A DNA stretch of 64,000 nucleotides, taken from assembly GCF_001557875.1 (NCBI RefSeq), contig NZ_LNRF01000002.1, positions 372,001-436,000 on the forward strand. Reading direction: 5' to 3'. Positions 44,691 to 54,531 of this stretch are shown piece after piece (positions within the stretch are counted from its first letter, which is position 1; every line of letters starts with the position of its first letter). The notes beneath the pieces are model-generated. The model made no database searches. It was not told where the DNA came from and saw nothing but the letters and a program-made list of their open reading frames with translations. A program made the position numbers and the translations under genes. Origin of the DNA: Vibrio splendidus (lineage in GTDB: Bacteria > Pseudomonadota > Gammaproteobacteria > Enterobacterales > Vibrionaceae).

Positions 44691-44927
44691 ATGAAACGTG
44701 TTGTATTGTACGTCGCAGACAAATGCCCGCACTGTAAAGATGCCCAAAGGTATTTAGACTCTAAGAAAATTGTTTACCGCCTGACCAATGCAAAGATGCA
44801 GCGTGGTCGTAAAGAATTGCAAGCGATGGGTGCTCGTTCTATCCCCGTACTTAAGATCGGCGATCAAGTGATGGTCGGCTGGAATCAGAAGAACTTCGAT
44901 AAGATGTATAACTCAAAGAACACTTAA
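44691..44927 (+). CDS. Glutaredoxin-like protein
   Basis: 78 residues with the redox motif CPHC (residues 13-16, VADKCPHCKDAQRYL) and the cis-Pro segment RSIPVLKIGD. A single thioredoxin fold, reducing disulfides or mixed glutathione disulfides in the cytosol. It is monocistronic with a strong terminator. Confidence 0.9.
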   Translation: MKRVVLYVADKCPHCKDAQRYLDSKKIVYRLTNAKMQRGRKELQAMGARSIPVLKIGDQVMVGWNQKNFDKMYNSKNT

Positions 44928-44953
44928 CGTGTTTTGAGTTATACATCTATGCA

Positions 44954-44998
44954 ACAAAGCCCGAGTATCCAATCTAGGATACTCGGGCTTTGTTTTTT
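44954..44998 (+). terminator. Terminator of the glutaredoxin gene
   Basis: A 17-bp perfect stem (44954-44970 with 44977-44993), 6-base loop, then a T tract. It may also serve the convergent small zinc-ribbon gene. Confidence 0.9.
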
Positions 44999-45029
44999 AT
45001 CTTTACTAAAGCGCAAGAATTACATCGCA

Positions 45030-45155
45030 TTAACCTTTGATTTTGAAAACCATACCGCAATTCACACATTGGTACCTACCTTTAATACCAAAGAAACGAT
45101 CCATAAACGTTCTGTGTATTCTAACCAACTTTTGCTCTTTACACTCACACTTCAT
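45030..45155 (-). CDS. 41-residue zinc-ribbon-like small protein
   Basis: ATG at 45155, with GGTGAG upstream, to TAA at 45030. The protein opens MKCECKEQKLVRIHR, giving a C-x-C pair, and later has YQCVNCGMVFKIKG, a C-x2-C-G knuckle. Together these give four Cys for one zinc, as in zinc ribbons. It is strongly basic. It ends 32 bases before the terminator shared with the glutaredoxin gene. No family name can be assigned. Confidence 0.6.
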   Translation of the reverse strand: MKCECKEQKLVRIHRTFMDRFFGIKGRYQCVNCGMVFKIKG

Positions 45156-45321
45156 AACTCACCAAATATACCCCAAAAGTATTAGTATTATTTAACAAGC
45201 ATGCATACCAAGCAAATTAGAAACCGTTAATACTGGCGCCCCCGACCGTGACACCCATCACAAACCACCATGAAAAACGTGATGCTAATTCCATTTATTT
45301 AGGCGATTGATACATTACTAG

Positions 45322-46194
45322 TCACACATATTGTTTAACGAAGTCAATAAAGGTTCTGTCTGCCTTCGAAAGATACCCTTCCTTTCTCCACGCCAAAGAT
45401 AGATTCAGCTTCACAGGGTCTTTAAATGGCACACCGACCACGTCTTCCTCGTATTCTGTAACTAAGCTAAGCAACGCGGTGATGGCAAACTCTCGCTTCA
45501 CGATAGAAAGAATCATCGGTAATAAATTGGTTTCGAAGGCGATGGTCATATCGAGGTTGTACTTCTTACAAGTCGCATCGATAAAATCACGGTGGAAATA
45601 GCCCGATTTGAACATAATCAGCTCTTGAGAAAAAAATTCTTCAAAGGTGATGGATGGTTGCGTTGCCAGTGAGTGATCTTTGCCAACGACCGCTAACATT
45701 TCTGAGCTTAATAGGTGGTCAGTTTCAAGATCATCAGGGACATTCTCGTGGTTGATTACACCGATATCGAGCTCGCCGTTTAATAGCATTTCACGAATCG
45801 ATGCAGTACCAGCATCTATGAGTGTCAGCTTCAGATTAGGGTACTGGCTTTTGAACGCCATAACGACTTGAGGAAAGAAGTAGCTCCCCATCATGCTTGG
45901 GGCTCCTAAGCGCACCTCACCTTTTTCTAACCCCTTTAACTCATTCATCGCCAGCTCTGCATCATCAAACTGCTGTGCAATTCGCTTAGCATGCTCAAAC
46001 AGTACCTTTCCTTCCTCCGTTAAAGTGACGGATTTATCTCCACGTCGGAACAGAATCAAATCAAGTGTTTGCTCGAGTTTTTTAATGGATATGCTCAAAG
46101 CAGGTTGGGCGATATGTAAGGCTTTTGCCGCTTGGGTAAAATTCCCAAACTGTGCAACTGCGAGAAAATGGCGAAGCGGTTTTGATTCAAGCAT
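45322..46194 (-). CDS. LysR-family transcriptional regulator
   Basis: 290 residues. An N-terminal winged helix (AVAQFGNFTQAAKALHIAQP, then ALSISIKKLEQTL) and a two-lobed effector-binding domain (from about 90: GEVRLGAPSMMGSYFFPQVV). It is divergent from an MFS exporter gene, which it very probably controls; the pair resembles YnfL/YnfM. A palindromic AT-rich site sits between the two genes. Confidence 0.9.
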   Translation of the reverse strand: MLESKPLRHFLAVAQFGNFTQAAKALHIAQPALSISIKKLEQTLDLILFRRGDKSVTLTEEGKVLFEHAKRIAQQFDDAELAMNELKGLEKGEVRLGAPSMMGSYFFPQVVMAFKSQYPNLKLTLIDAGTASIREMLLNGELDIGVINHENVPDDLETDHLLSSEMLAVVGKDHSLATQPSITFEEFFSQELIMFKSGYFHRDFIDATCKKYNLDMTIAFETNLLPMILSIVKREFAITALLSLVTEYEEDVVGVPFKDPVKLNLSLAWRKEGYLSKADRTFIDFVKQYV

Positions 46195-46198
46195 ATCG

Positions 46199-46235
46199 AT
46201 ATATTAAATATATAGAGGTGATATTTTTAATATAT
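46199..46235. promoter_or_regulatory. Probable LysR-regulator operator
   Basis: ATATATTAAA (46199-46208) and its exact complement TTTAATATAT (46226-46235) are separated by 17 bases, next to the regulator's start codon and upstream of the MFS gene. The dyad contains T-N11-A spacing typical of LysR sites. Confidence 0.45.
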
Positions 46236-46305
46236 TTCTTTAATCCACCTTGTACTGATAACTTGTTCACAAACAGCTTAATTATTCCGTATAGGCACAA
46301 CGTAA

Positions 46306-47505
46306 ATGTTTGATAAAGGCAGTCCTCAATACAAACGCATCACCCAATCATTGGCGATTGGCTCGTTTATCATTTTCTGTAACCTTTACCTCTTTCAGCC
46401 AATCTTGCCGCACATGGCGGAGCACTTCCAAGTTTCGGAAACTCAAATCAACTGGCTGTTTGCCTCGACAACACTTGGGCTTTCCATCAGCTTGGTGCCT
46501 TGGGCGATCGCCTCTGAAACCTTTGGACGAAAATCCATCATTCTGTTCAGCTTATTTGCTATCCCTCTAATCGGGCTAAGCATGGTGTTCACAACCACCC
46601 TACTACAGCTTGTTATTGCCAGAGCATTCATGGGAATTACAGTCGCTGCATTCGCAGGTGTGGCGGTTGCCTATATGGTTGAAGAATTATCACCGAAAGC
46701 ATTCGCAGTCGCGATTGGTGGTTATATTGCGGCTAACTCATTAGGTGGCATTTTTGGGCGTGTATTGGGTGGCTTGATCACAGACTATTTCGACTGGCAC
46801 ACAACAGTTTTGTTTTTTGTTGTCGGCTCTTTGCTTGGCGCACTTTATATAGCCTATCGATTACCAGACCAACAAAACTTCAAACCACAAAAAGGCTTGT
46901 TTTTTCACCATAACCGTTCAGTAGTGATGCATTTAAGAAACCGTACCTTATGGCTCGCTATGTTGATTGGTGGTGCTAACTTCGCGCTGTTCGTTAACCT
47001 GTATTCGGTAATGGGCTTTAGATTAGTATCAGCGCCTCACTCGGTGCCTGTTGGTTTAGCTTCGCTGATATTCCTATGTTACTTGGCAGGTACGGTAAGC
47101 TCAAAGCTCTCAAACAAATGGACACTTCGTTTTGATCCCTTGAACGGAATAATGATGGGCGTGTGCATTAGCTTAATCGGAATGCTAGTTTCTGCGGTCG
47201 ATAAAGTCCCGTTCATGTTAGCTGGGTTGTTATTGATTAGCGGGGGCGCGTTCTTCGCCCATACCCTTGCCTACTCTTGGGTAAGTCAAAAAGCACCGAG
47301 CGCGAAGGCGACAGCAACGGCACTTTACTTAGTCCATTACTATATAGGCGGAAGCTTAGGTGGTTTCTTACTCTTATATTGTTGGCAGCTGTTTGGTTGG
47401 AATGGCGTGATTGCAGGTGGGTCTATCTTCTATGTCGCGATATTTGCTTGGGTCTATCAGTTGAAACAGCTACAAGTATCGACATCCAAACTCGCACAAG
47501 CATAA
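46306..47505 (+). CDS. MFS transporter (YnfM-like)
   Basis: 399 residues with twelve hydrophobic segments and the MFS signature loop (IASETFGRKSIILFSL) between helices 2 and 3. It is an inner-membrane proton-coupled exporter of drug-efflux type; the substrate is unknown. It is divergent from the LysR gene. Confidence 0.88.
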   Translation: MFDKGSPQYKRITQSLAIGSFIIFCNLYLFQPILPHMAEHFQVSETQINWLFASTTLGLSISLVPWAIASETFGRKSIILFSLFAIPLIGLSMVFTTTLLQLVIARAFMGITVAAFAGVAVAYMVEELSPKAFAVAIGGYIAANSLGGIFGRVLGGLITDYFDWHTTVLFFVVGSLLGALYIAYRLPDQQNFKPQKGLFFHHNRSVVMHLRNRTLWLAMLIGGANFALFVNLYSVMGFRLVSAPHSVPVGLASLIFLCYLAGTVSSKLSNKWTLRFDPLNGIMMGVCISLIGMLVSAVDKVPFMLAGLLLISGGAFFAHTLAYSWVSQKAPSAKATATALYLVHYYIGGSLGGFLLLYCWQLFGWNGVIAGGSIFYVAIFAWVYQLKQLQVSTSKLAQA

Positions 47506-47590
47506 GTACGACTAAGGTTGTTACTCAATTATTGCTTTTGATTAACGTCCGTTCTGATATCCTACCCAAAATTTAATTTCGGAACCTGTT

Positions 47591-48157
47591 ATGTCGAACA
47601 CTCAAAGCACAGATCTTCAAACCATCCACGACCAAGTAAAGCAGTGGTTAGACGATGTCGTTATTGGCCTAAACCTGTGTCCATTTGCAGCCAAGCCACA
47701 ACGTAATAAACAGATTAAGATCTTTGTGAGTGAAGCAAATACGGAAGAAGCGTTGTTGGAAGACATCATGACGCATTTCGTAGAGTTAGATAACACACCA
47801 GTCGCAGAGTTAGAGACGACTTTGGTGGTTGTGCCTAACATGCTGCAAGATTTCTTCGACTACAACATGTTCATTGACTGGATTGAAGCACTGATCAAGC
47901 AAGAAGACTGGGAAGGCATTTACCAAGTCGCAACCTTCCACCCAGACTATTGTTTTGGTGGTGCGGATCCAGAAGACGATGAAAACCTAACGAACCGCTC
48001 TCCGTATCCGGTTTACCATTTGATTCGTGAAGCAAGCATGGAAAAGGTGTTAAAGCACTACCCTAATCCTGAAGCGATTCCTGATACCAACATCGCGAGA
48101 GTTGAGTCTTTAACGCCGGAAGAACGCCGTAAACTGTTCCCTTACTTGTTTAGCTAA
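47591..48157 (+). CDS. DUF1415 family protein
   Basis: 188 residues matching the DUF1415 family: VKQWLDDVVIGLNLCPFAAK near the start, LVVVPNMLQDFFDY, and VATFHPDYCFGGADPEDDEN. Soluble. Widespread in gammaproteobacteria; function unknown. It ends with its own terminator. Confidence 0.88.
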   Translation: MSNTQSTDLQTIHDQVKQWLDDVVIGLNLCPFAAKPQRNKQIKIFVSEANTEEALLEDIMTHFVELDNTPVAELETTLVVVPNMLQDFFDYNMFIDWIEALIKQEDWEGIYQVATFHPDYCFGGADPEDDENLTNRSPYPVYHLIREASMEKVLKHYPNPEAIPDTNIARVESLTPEERRKLFPYLFS

Positions 48158-48211
48158 TAGTTCAGTTAATCGCTAACAAGGTGGCTCATATTCCTGAGCG
48201 CCCTTGATGAT

Positions 48212-48247
48212 ATGGACGAGAAGTGAACTGATCTCGTCCATTTTGTT
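48212..48247 (+). terminator. Terminator of the DUF1415 gene
   Basis: ATGGACGAGA (48212-48221) pairs with TCTCGTCCAT (48232-48241), followed by TTTTGTTT. Confidence 0.8.
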
Positions 48248-48384
48248 TCACAATGTATAATTAAGCCATATCGAAGTTTGAACACAGACTAAATTGAATA
48301 AAACCAAACTTATCCACTTTGCGTTAGCGCCCTATTCCTAGCTTTGGTAAAATAATCCATTAACGAAACAGAATGGATAGGAAA

Positions 48385-48960
48385 ATGAACCTTTCTCAAC
48401 TAAGCCAAGAAATCTACGACCACCTTTACCGCGATATTGAAGAGTTCCGCAGTACTTTTGATCTGCCTGTTGCTGCGCCTGAAACAATGGACGAAAAAGG
48501 CGATACGCTACATACCTCTCTAGCGATCGAAGAACTAACAGAACTTGCGGAAGCTGACTCTAAAATCGAACAAGCGGACGCTATTGTAGATAGCGTTTAT
48601 GTATTGATGGGACGTTTGGTTCACCTTGGTCAAGCTAAGGTTGAAGACAATCTAGCAATCAGCTATCTGATCGACCTACTGTTGAATGTTTCTAAAAACC
48701 GCTCAATTGACTTCTTGCCTTGCTGGGACGAAGTACACTCAAGCAACATGAGCAAAGTATGTCGCAACGAAACTGAATACGCTGAAACAGAAGCTTTCTA
48801 TGCCGAGCAAAACATCAAGCTGATGGCGGTTCAAAAAGGCGAATACATCATCGCTAAGTGTGCGGAAGATTTCGTATCTGAAGGCAAGACAGTTCGCCAA
48901 GGCAAAGTACTAAAATCAGTACACTACCACCCTGCGAACCTTGAGCCACTAACAGCTTAA
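48385..48960 (+). CDS. MazG/HisE-like pyrophosphohydrolase-family protein
   Basis: 191 residues from ATG at 48385, preferred because AGGA precedes it closely; an upstream ATG adds four residues. The helical ExxE...D pattern of all-alpha NTP pyrophosphohydrolases is visible (AIEELTELAEAD, EQADAIVDSVYVLMG). The C-terminal 70 residues are typical of a Vibrio subgroup. It probably hydrolyses a nucleotide triphosphate; the substrate is unknown. Confidence 0.75.
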   Translation: MNLSQLSQEIYDHLYRDIEEFRSTFDLPVAAPETMDEKGDTLHTSLAIEELTELAEADSKIEQADAIVDSVYVLMGRLVHLGQAKVEDNLAISYLIDLLLNVSKNRSIDFLPCWDEVHSSNMSKVCRNETEYAETEAFYAEQNIKLMAVQKGEYIIAKCAEDFVSEGKTVRQGKVLKSVHYHPANLEPLTA

Positions 48961-49008
48961 GGCAGGTTATGGCTGTAGCTGTTTAAAGCATCAGCGTACG
49001 CAAATAGC

Positions 49009-49037
49009 AAACGCCACGTTTAAATAACGTGGCGTTT
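49009..49037. terminator. Bidirectional terminator
   Basis: AAACGCCACGTT (49009-49020) pairs with AACGTGGCGTTT (49026-49037), with flanking A and T tracts, between convergent genes. Confidence 0.85.
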
Positions 49038-49084
49038 TATTATCTGTCAGTCAATTGTAGCTGTGTGTCAGTTACAACTAGGTG

Positions 49085-49573
49085 CTATACCAGTCGCGCC
49101 ATATGATAAGCCGCCACATATTCGCCATTTCTGAAAGCGAACCCTGCGGACTCTCCTTCAATCACGAAACCAAACTTCTTATACAGGCTAATCGCTCTTT
49201 CGTTATCGGTATACACCGTCAACTCCATTCGTTTGATGTTAATCCAGTTATCACACAGATCGATTGCTGTTGCGAGCAGTTGGCTACCTACGCCTTTGCC
49301 TAACACATCGTCTTTAACACCCATACCAAATGAAGCGACATGTCGTCTTCTTGGGTTCACACACACTTCCATTCCCAAGTTACCAACAATCTCATCGTCG
49401 ATCATCGCGACATACGAGTACACGTTGTCAGGGATGTTAGAGATTCGCTTTTGCCAGCTTTCCAGAGATGGATTTGGGAGTTGCAGCGTACCGGTATAAG
49501 CATTAGTGCATTCGTAAACTTCTTTGATTCCCTTTGCATCTGACGGTTCAGACCTTCTCACTATAATACTCAT
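49085..49573 (-). CDS. GNAT N-acetyltransferase, YhhY-like
   Basis: 162 residues from ATG at 49573, where AGGAG lies just upstream; a longer frame exists without support. The acetyl-CoA loop reads GKGVGSQLLATAIDL, followed by ELTVYTDNERAISLYKKFGF. The order of motifs, including RRHVASFGMGV and NGEYVAAYHMAR, closely follows E. coli YhhY, an amino-acid acetyltransferase. Confidence 0.85.
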   Translation of the reverse strand: MSIIVRRSEPSDAKGIKEVYECTNAYTGTLQLPNPSLESWQKRISNIPDNVYSYVAMIDDEIVGNLGMEVCVNPRRRHVASFGMGVKDDVLGKGVGSQLLATAIDLCDNWINIKRMELTVYTDNERAISLYKKFGFVIEGESAGFAFRNGEYVAAYHMARLV

Positions 49574-49851
49574 CGCAACTCCTAATATTTCTTCGCTAAA
49601 TATGAAACACATCCTCAATGTGCACCTAAACACACTAACAAATAGTAAATATTTAACAATAGGTTAGATGAGATTGTTTTATTGGGCTGATGTGAGGAAT
49701 TTATGTGGATGATCTGAAGAAGTAAATTTGAGGAATCAGGATTAGTTAAACTGGAGGTAATTCGATATGGGCACCTCGGTTGTGCCCATGCCGCCAAATC
49801 TATGGAGTTAGTTAGCTTTGGTTCATCATGATCTAACTAATTCCATTCTGG

Positions 49852-50031
49852 TTAATCACGCTCACATTGAACTTGAATGACTTTAAGGTCTGTTGCATTT
49901 AGCTTCTCAGCTAGCGCGGCACCTTCTTCATTACATTGCTCAAGAGTCGTAAATTGGGTGTTAACTTCCATTTCTGCGGTGCTGTCAGCACCACCGATCA
50001 TTAGGCTTAGAAGTAGTGTTAGTTCGTACAT
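49852..50031 (-). CDS. 59-residue small protein with hydrophobic N-terminus
   Basis: ATG at 50031, with GAGG 8 bases upstream, to TAA at 49852. A hydrophobic start (YELTLLLSLMIGG) could be a signal or anchor. The rest is a charged helix with two Cys about 22 residues apart (LEQCNEEGAALAEKL ... VQCERD). No family recognised, but start, ribosome site and composition all look coding. Confidence 0.6.
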   Translation of the reverse strand: MYELTLLLSLMIGGADSTAEMEVNTQFTTLEQCNEEGAALAEKLNATDLKVIQVQCERD

Positions 50032-50254
50032 AAGTCAATCCTCTTTCGGGGTTTTAAAGCATCCATTCGAATAAGATACAGTGACTAGAACCACTCCTAG
50101 TTCACTTGTTTCGTTTGAGATAATTCTACTCACACATTTGATTTAAGGCTTACCATTTTGTGCCAAGTGACGACAAACTAACCCGTAAAAATGACACTAC
50201 ATATTGTAGTACCATTTGCATTATATAAATATTAACTGAACCCTAATGAGACCG
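50032..50254. other. AT-rich intergenic region
   Basis: Between the 59-residue gene and the gbpA 3' hairpin. It probably holds the promoter of the small gene; no other feature seen. Confidence 0.4.
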
Positions 50255-50288
50255 TCTATGCCAGTTTATGGGAATTAACTGGCATAGA
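50255..50288 (-). terminator. Strong hairpin downstream of gbpA
   Basis: TCTATGCCAGTT (50255-50266) and its exact complement (50277-50288) form a 12-bp stem with a 10-base loop, 91 bases after the gbpA stop. There is no T tract, so it may protect or end the transcript in a factor-dependent way. Confidence 0.45.
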
Positions 50289-50379
50289 TAACAACTTCAC
50301 CACCGAGATAAATCGCTGATAGGTCACTTTTATATATTGAGGTCTATTAAGAAACCAGACCAAATAGACTAATTCGCTA

Positions 50380-51825
50380 TTAGTCCAACTTTTTCCATTG
50401 TTGCTCAACCCAATTTGGGTCTGCAGCCACGCCTGGAAGATAAGCTTCATTGTTACATTCTGCTGCCCATGGGCCGTAACATTGATAAACACCTTCGCCT
50501 TCAAATAAAACGACGTCTCCATCAACATAGCTACCAAAACCTTCTGGGTAGACATAATCCTGTTCTGGTGGTGGCGCATCTGCTTCAACTAAGTGGAAGT
50601 CCATCATTTGTTGACCTACCAATTTACCTTCGCTGTTTTTGACACTCACCACCAACATATGATGACCAGCCTCTGATTTAGACAAAGGTAATACAACTGA
50701 TTCTGACGAGCTATCTTCAACCTCCCCACTCCAGTAAGCCAAAGATTCTCTAGCGTGGTTATACACGGTGAGTTCAGCTTGGGCATCGCCCTCGGCTACC
50801 AATGATAGACCTAGAAGGGTTGGCTCTTCGCCAATCACGTATTCTGGATCCAGACCTTCAACCGTAAGTGACGTATCGGGTTCTGGCACTTCAACATCGT
50901 AGCCTATTTCCACACGCTGAATACCACTGTCAGAATTCACATATATTGGGTTAACACCGTAAATAGGAGCAAAACCATTTTCACTCAACACGCCAGACTT
51001 AATGTTATTGTGATCTGCATTAACTTTGGTTGCTAATGCCTTAGACCAGTTCTTCGGTTGACCATCCTCAGTACTCGCAATCTCGATACGAGTACTGAGC
51101 GCTGAGTTTTCACCAGCCCCATCAAATACGCGTGTATATACTGCGTCACCTTCTTTCAAATTGATCGTAGGAATTATTTGACCTACTTTTCCCCAACCCG
51201 GAAGTTGAGAGTCATCGCCATCAAACACCACATCAATCGCATTATAGAAAGCCTTGTCGGTGTCACCCACATCCCATACAGCCAGAATCACGTGATAGCC
51301 TTCTCTATCTGGCACGTTACAGGTGTGAGTAGCCGTGTTTTGTGTCATCTCTCCATGAGCATCAACTTCACAAAATGGATTTAAGTCAAACGCTGAGCGA
51401 GCTAATGGTGAGTTTTGGTCCCAACCTTCTTTCGTAATGTAATACTTAAAACCAGCCGCAATGTGGTTAGCTCTAAATGTCCATTCAAACTCTTGAGAGC
51501 CCGCTTCGATTGGGCGCTTCTGCCAGCGCTCTGAAGTTTGCTCGTCTAGATTTCTTGCCATTAATATTTCAGCACTGGCAATGTAACCATCAGCTGGACC
51601 ACCTTCAGGGAAGCCGTCAAAGCCTTCCACACTTTGTGGCTCATACTGTATGTCGCCACAGTCCATGTTCTTCGCCTGACCTTCAGAATCTTCTAAGTGA
51701 CACAAGGCGACACGACTTATGATGTTGCCATCATCGTTCAGCGATACAAATCCATGTGCCATAGCGCCACCACAAGCCGCAGACAAAGCGATGGCTAAAG
51801 CCGTTTTCTCTATTCCGATTCTCAT
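50380..51825 (-). CDS. gbpA: GbpA, secreted GlcNAc/chitin-binding LPMO
   Basis: 481 residues from ATG at 51825, with GTGGA just upstream; a TTG-initiated longer frame is less likely. The signal peptide ends AMA, leaving His as mature residue 1 (HGFVSLNDDG), the copper-brace His of AA10 lytic polysaccharide monooxygenases. The second His is in ANHIAAGFKYYITKEGWD. Two linker domains follow, then a C-terminal CBM5/12-type chitin-binding module (about 432-481, with VYQCYGPWAAECNNEAY and WVEQQWK). Length and order match Vibrio GbpA, a colonisation factor that binds chitin and mucin and is exported by type II secretion. Confidence 0.95.
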   Translation of the reverse strand: MRIGIEKTALAIALSAACGGAMAHGFVSLNDDGNIISRVALCHLEDSEGQAKNMDCGDIQYEPQSVEGFDGFPEGGPADGYIASAEILMARNLDEQTSERWQKRPIEAGSQEFEWTFRANHIAAGFKYYITKEGWDQNSPLARSAFDLNPFCEVDAHGEMTQNTATHTCNVPDREGYHVILAVWDVGDTDKAFYNAIDVVFDGDDSQLPGWGKVGQIIPTINLKEGDAVYTRVFDGAGENSALSTRIEIASTEDGQPKNWSKALATKVNADHNNIKSGVLSENGFAPIYGVNPIYVNSDSGIQRVEIGYDVEVPEPDTSLTVEGLDPEYVIGEEPTLLGLSLVAEGDAQAELTVYNHARESLAYWSGEVEDSSSESVVLPLSKSEAGHHMLVVSVKNSEGKLVGQQMMDFHLVEADAPPPEQDYVYPEGFGSYVDGDVVLFEGEGVYQCYGPWAAECNNEAYLPGVAADPNWVEQQWKKLD

Positions 51826-52286
51826 AACATTTCCACTTAAAGACGTTATATTTCCAATTAACAAGCCAAAATGGTCTTGGCCTGTTTACCTATCCACTTG
51901 TTTGATTGAGTAAACACCGCAATTTGCTATTAACCATTACTTGGCTCGAACATTAATAAAGCAAATGCATATCAATCAATTCGAGCATGGTTGAAAAAGG
52001 CTGGATTATTTAGTCAATAAGGCTGATTGATATTCATCAAAGGTAATACGACGAGGAAATGATCTTATACAACTGAAAAGCATGAAGTTTATTCGATGAA
52101 TAGAACAAGGGAACTGGCTAAGAACCTGAGAGACTAGAGATAAGAAACGTATGAACTGGCTGTTCAAGATATCGCATTGACGCGAAAATAGAGGGTTTGT
52201 TGTCAAAATAACGGTTTTGACGAGTCACATTAGATAAAGGTGCTTTGATGCGAAGTTGATTTAAATAGAGGGAGCTTGGTAAAGCC
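51826..52286. other. Upstream region of gbpA
   Basis: 461 bases without a gene I can support. The part near gbpA is AT-rich and should carry its promoter; no clear hexamers or named operators were found. Confidence 0.45.
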
Positions 52287-52646
52287 TTAATAACGGCTAT
52301 GCATGCCCATGCGATGTGACATGTCGTCGTCCATACGACCGCCCTTCCAACCGCCGCCACCCAATAGATTAAGTACATCTCGCGCTGTGTAGCCTTCTCC
52401 GCCGAAGAAGTCATTAGACACATCATTACGCAGCAACTGAATAGTTGGAACCAATTCAACAGCAAGATCTTGTGGGTCCGCGAACAAGGCTAAAGCAATC
52501 TGTTGTTGGCGCTTACTCAGGCCTTTAGAGCTAGTTTCTACTTGTCCAATCGAGAAGAAATCACGGCTTCCGTAGCTCTTTACCATCTTTGCAGATAGCA
52601 GCTTAATCACCTTTTTGATTCTTCGTCTTTGGATGTATCTAAACAT
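52287..52646 (-). CDS. Uncharacterised 119-residue protein (possibly DUF6559)
   Basis: Soluble and basic at the N-terminus (YIQRRRIKKVIKLLSAKM), with a helical middle (LSKRQQQIALALFADPQDLA) and a Gly/Met/His-rich end. AAGGGA precedes the ATG. I believe it belongs to a Vibrio-typical family of unknown function but cannot confirm the name. Monocistronic. Confidence 0.7.
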   Translation of the reverse strand: MFRYIQRRRIKKVIKLLSAKMVKSYGSRDFFSIGQVETSSKGLSKRQQQIALALFADPQDLAVELVPTIQLLRNDVSNDFFGGEGYTARDVLNLLGGGGWKGGRMDDDMSHRMGMHSRY

Positions 52647-52737
52647 ATTTGATCCCTTTACTAGCTCGTCTTTAACCCAATAATCAGCTCAACCAGATGA
52701 CTTTTTAGCAAATACTCTTTCTAGCCAAACGTCCTCT

Positions 52738-53496
52738 CTAACCAAACAGCAGATAGGTTTGATTATCGACTGAGATACTTTTGACTTCGGTATTGAACAC
52801 CGATTCTAGCTGCTCAGGAGTAAGCACTTGTTCGGCAGTGCCAGAAGCTTGTAGTACGCCTTTATCAAGCAGCAACACCTGGTCGGCGTGTCTTAAGGTG
52901 CGATTCAGGTCGTGGTTAGCCATGATCACGGCAATACCCTTCTCCGCCACTCGTTCAATAAGCTTGTACAATAAGGCTTCTTGAGCAATATCCAGCGGAG
53001 CTGCGGGCTCATCGAGAATCAATAGCTTGGCGTAAGGGTTAAGCGTCGGCCAAATTTGTAGGCACATTCCAGCCAAACGTACGCGTTGCCATTCACCACC
53101 AGATAGGGTTTGAATGGAACGATGAAGTTTGTCTGCAATGTCTAGCATTTGGCTGATTTCTTCCAAAGCCGAGTTGATTTCGGCATCAAGACCATGCGAC
53201 GAACTTGGCAGTGACAAAGCAAGGTATTGGAACACTTCTAAGTTGAAAGCCGGTCTTGCGCTTTGACACAAGTAAGCGCGATGCAATGATAAATCTTGTA
53301 GAGACAGTTCCGACAAATCCTGCCCGTCGATCTTTATATCGCCTTTGTAACCATCACTAATGCCAGATATCGATTCGAGTAAGGTACTTTTACCGCTGCC
53401 ATTCGGGCCGATAACGTGAGTCACCTGCCCTTGCTTGAGTTCAAATGATAGTGGTAATAAACGAGCGCCGACGCTCAGGCTCTTAATTTGAATCAT
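52738..53496 (-). CDS. btuD: Vitamin B12 ABC transporter ATP-binding protein BtuD
   Basis: 252 residues. Walker [10 protein letters not shown], signature LSGGEWQRV, Walker [13 protein letters not shown] and the switch His in [14 protein letters not shown]. It powers cobalamin import across the inner membrane together with BtuC. The start overlaps the end of btuC by 14 bases. BtuF, the periplasmic binding protein, is not in this window. Confidence 0.94.
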   Translation of the reverse strand: MIQIKSLSVGARLLPLSFELKQGQVTHVIGPNGSGKSTLLESISGISDGYKGDIKIDGQDLSELSLQDLSLHRAYLCQSARPAFNLEVFQYLALSLPSSSHGLDAEINSALEEISQMLDIADKLHRSIQTLSGGEWQRVRLAGMCLQIWPTLNPYAKLLILDEPAAPLDIAQEALLYKLIERVAEKGIAVIMANHDLNRTLRHADQVLLLDKGVLQASGTAEQVLTPEQLESVFNTEVKSISVDNQTYLLFG

Positions 53497-54478
53497 GATT
53501 TTTAATTAACATCCAAATGAAGATAGGCGCACCGATACTGGTTGTCATCACACCCAAAGGCAGCTCTGCGGAATCTAATAAGGTTCTGGCACAGATATCA
53601 GCAAATACCAGCAGTGCTGCACCAGCAACGGCAGACAAAGGAAGAAGGTATCGGTTATCGGTGCCAATCGCTAAACGCAATAAGTGTGGCACAACCAAAC
53701 CAACAAAGCTGATTACGCCGCCTAATGCCACGGCGCAGCCGACTAAAATAGACACAGCGAAGATTAAGCGCCATCGTAATCTCGGAACGTTCACACCCAA
53801 TTGCGCGGCATGCGTTTCGCCAATCATCAGTTTGTCTAGTTTACTGCCTTGCAAACACAACCAAATAATCACGGGGATCATCACTAACGTGAACGAATGT
53901 TGGTACCAAGTGACGCCACCCAAGCTACCCATCAGCCAATACATCAATAAGCGTAGGCTGAGGTCATCACTAAAATAGAACGCCCATGTCACCATCGCGC
54001 CAGAAAGAATGCCTAACGCTACCCCCACCAGCAGTAATTTAGCCGTGGTGAGTCGCATCGTTTTTACCAGGCTCACCAGTATCACGGTGAAACAGAGCGA
54101 GCCTAAAACGGCGGCAATCATGAACAGTTCTGGTGTAGGAGCAAACGGCAAGAAGAACAGCACGATAACCATCGCCAAGCTTGCGCCACCAGAAATGCCG
54201 AGCACACCTGGCTCTGCTAATACGTTACCTAATAAGACCTGTAAGCTTGCGCCAGATACGGCTAACCCAGCCCCGATGCCAATAGCCGCCAATAATCGAG
54301 GTAAGCGTAAATCAATCAGTAGTTTTTGTTCTAACGTGGACAAGGTGCCCAGGGGGGAAATGAAAAGATCGCCAACCATTAGGTAAATCGCACTCAGCGC
54401 GACAAGCATTGCTGCCATTAGATAAATGGCTCGGGTCCATTTGCGCTGTTTTTGGTGAAGAAGTTGTTGGAAATCCAT
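53483..54478 (-). CDS. btuC: Vitamin B12 ABC transporter permease BtuC
   Basis: 331 residues with about ten membrane helices, of the FecCD family. Landmarks: [20 protein letters not shown] near the start, [14 protein letters not shown], and [19 protein letters not shown], the BtuD-contacting loop. It forms the cobalamin channel with BtuD, encoded by the overlapping next gene. Confidence 0.94.
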   Translation of the reverse strand: MDFQQLLHQKQRKWTRAIYLMAAMLVALSAIYLMVGDLFISPLGTLSTLEQKLLIDLRLPRLLAAIGIGAGLAVSGASLQVLLGNVLAEPGVLGISGGASLAMVIVLFFLPFAPTPELFMIAAVLGSLCFTVILVSLVKTMRLTTAKLLLVGVALGILSGAMVTWAFYFSDDLSLRLLMYWLMGSLGGVTWYQHSFTLVMIPVIIWLCLQGSKLDKLMIGETHAAQLGVNVPRLRWRLIFAVSILVGCAVALGGVISFVGLVVPHLLRLAIGTDNRYLLPLSAVAGAALLVFADICARTLLDSAELPLGVMTTSIGAPIFIWMLIKNHDSN

Positions 54479-54531
54479 ATCAAGCTACTTTGAAATTGTT
54501 CGCGTAACCTTACCTGTATCCCTAAATAAAC

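Noticed and set aside
44934..45185. Plus-strand 83-residue open frame after the glutaredoxin gene
   Set aside because: It runs through the glutaredoxin terminator and lies antisense to the better-supported zinc-ribbon gene.
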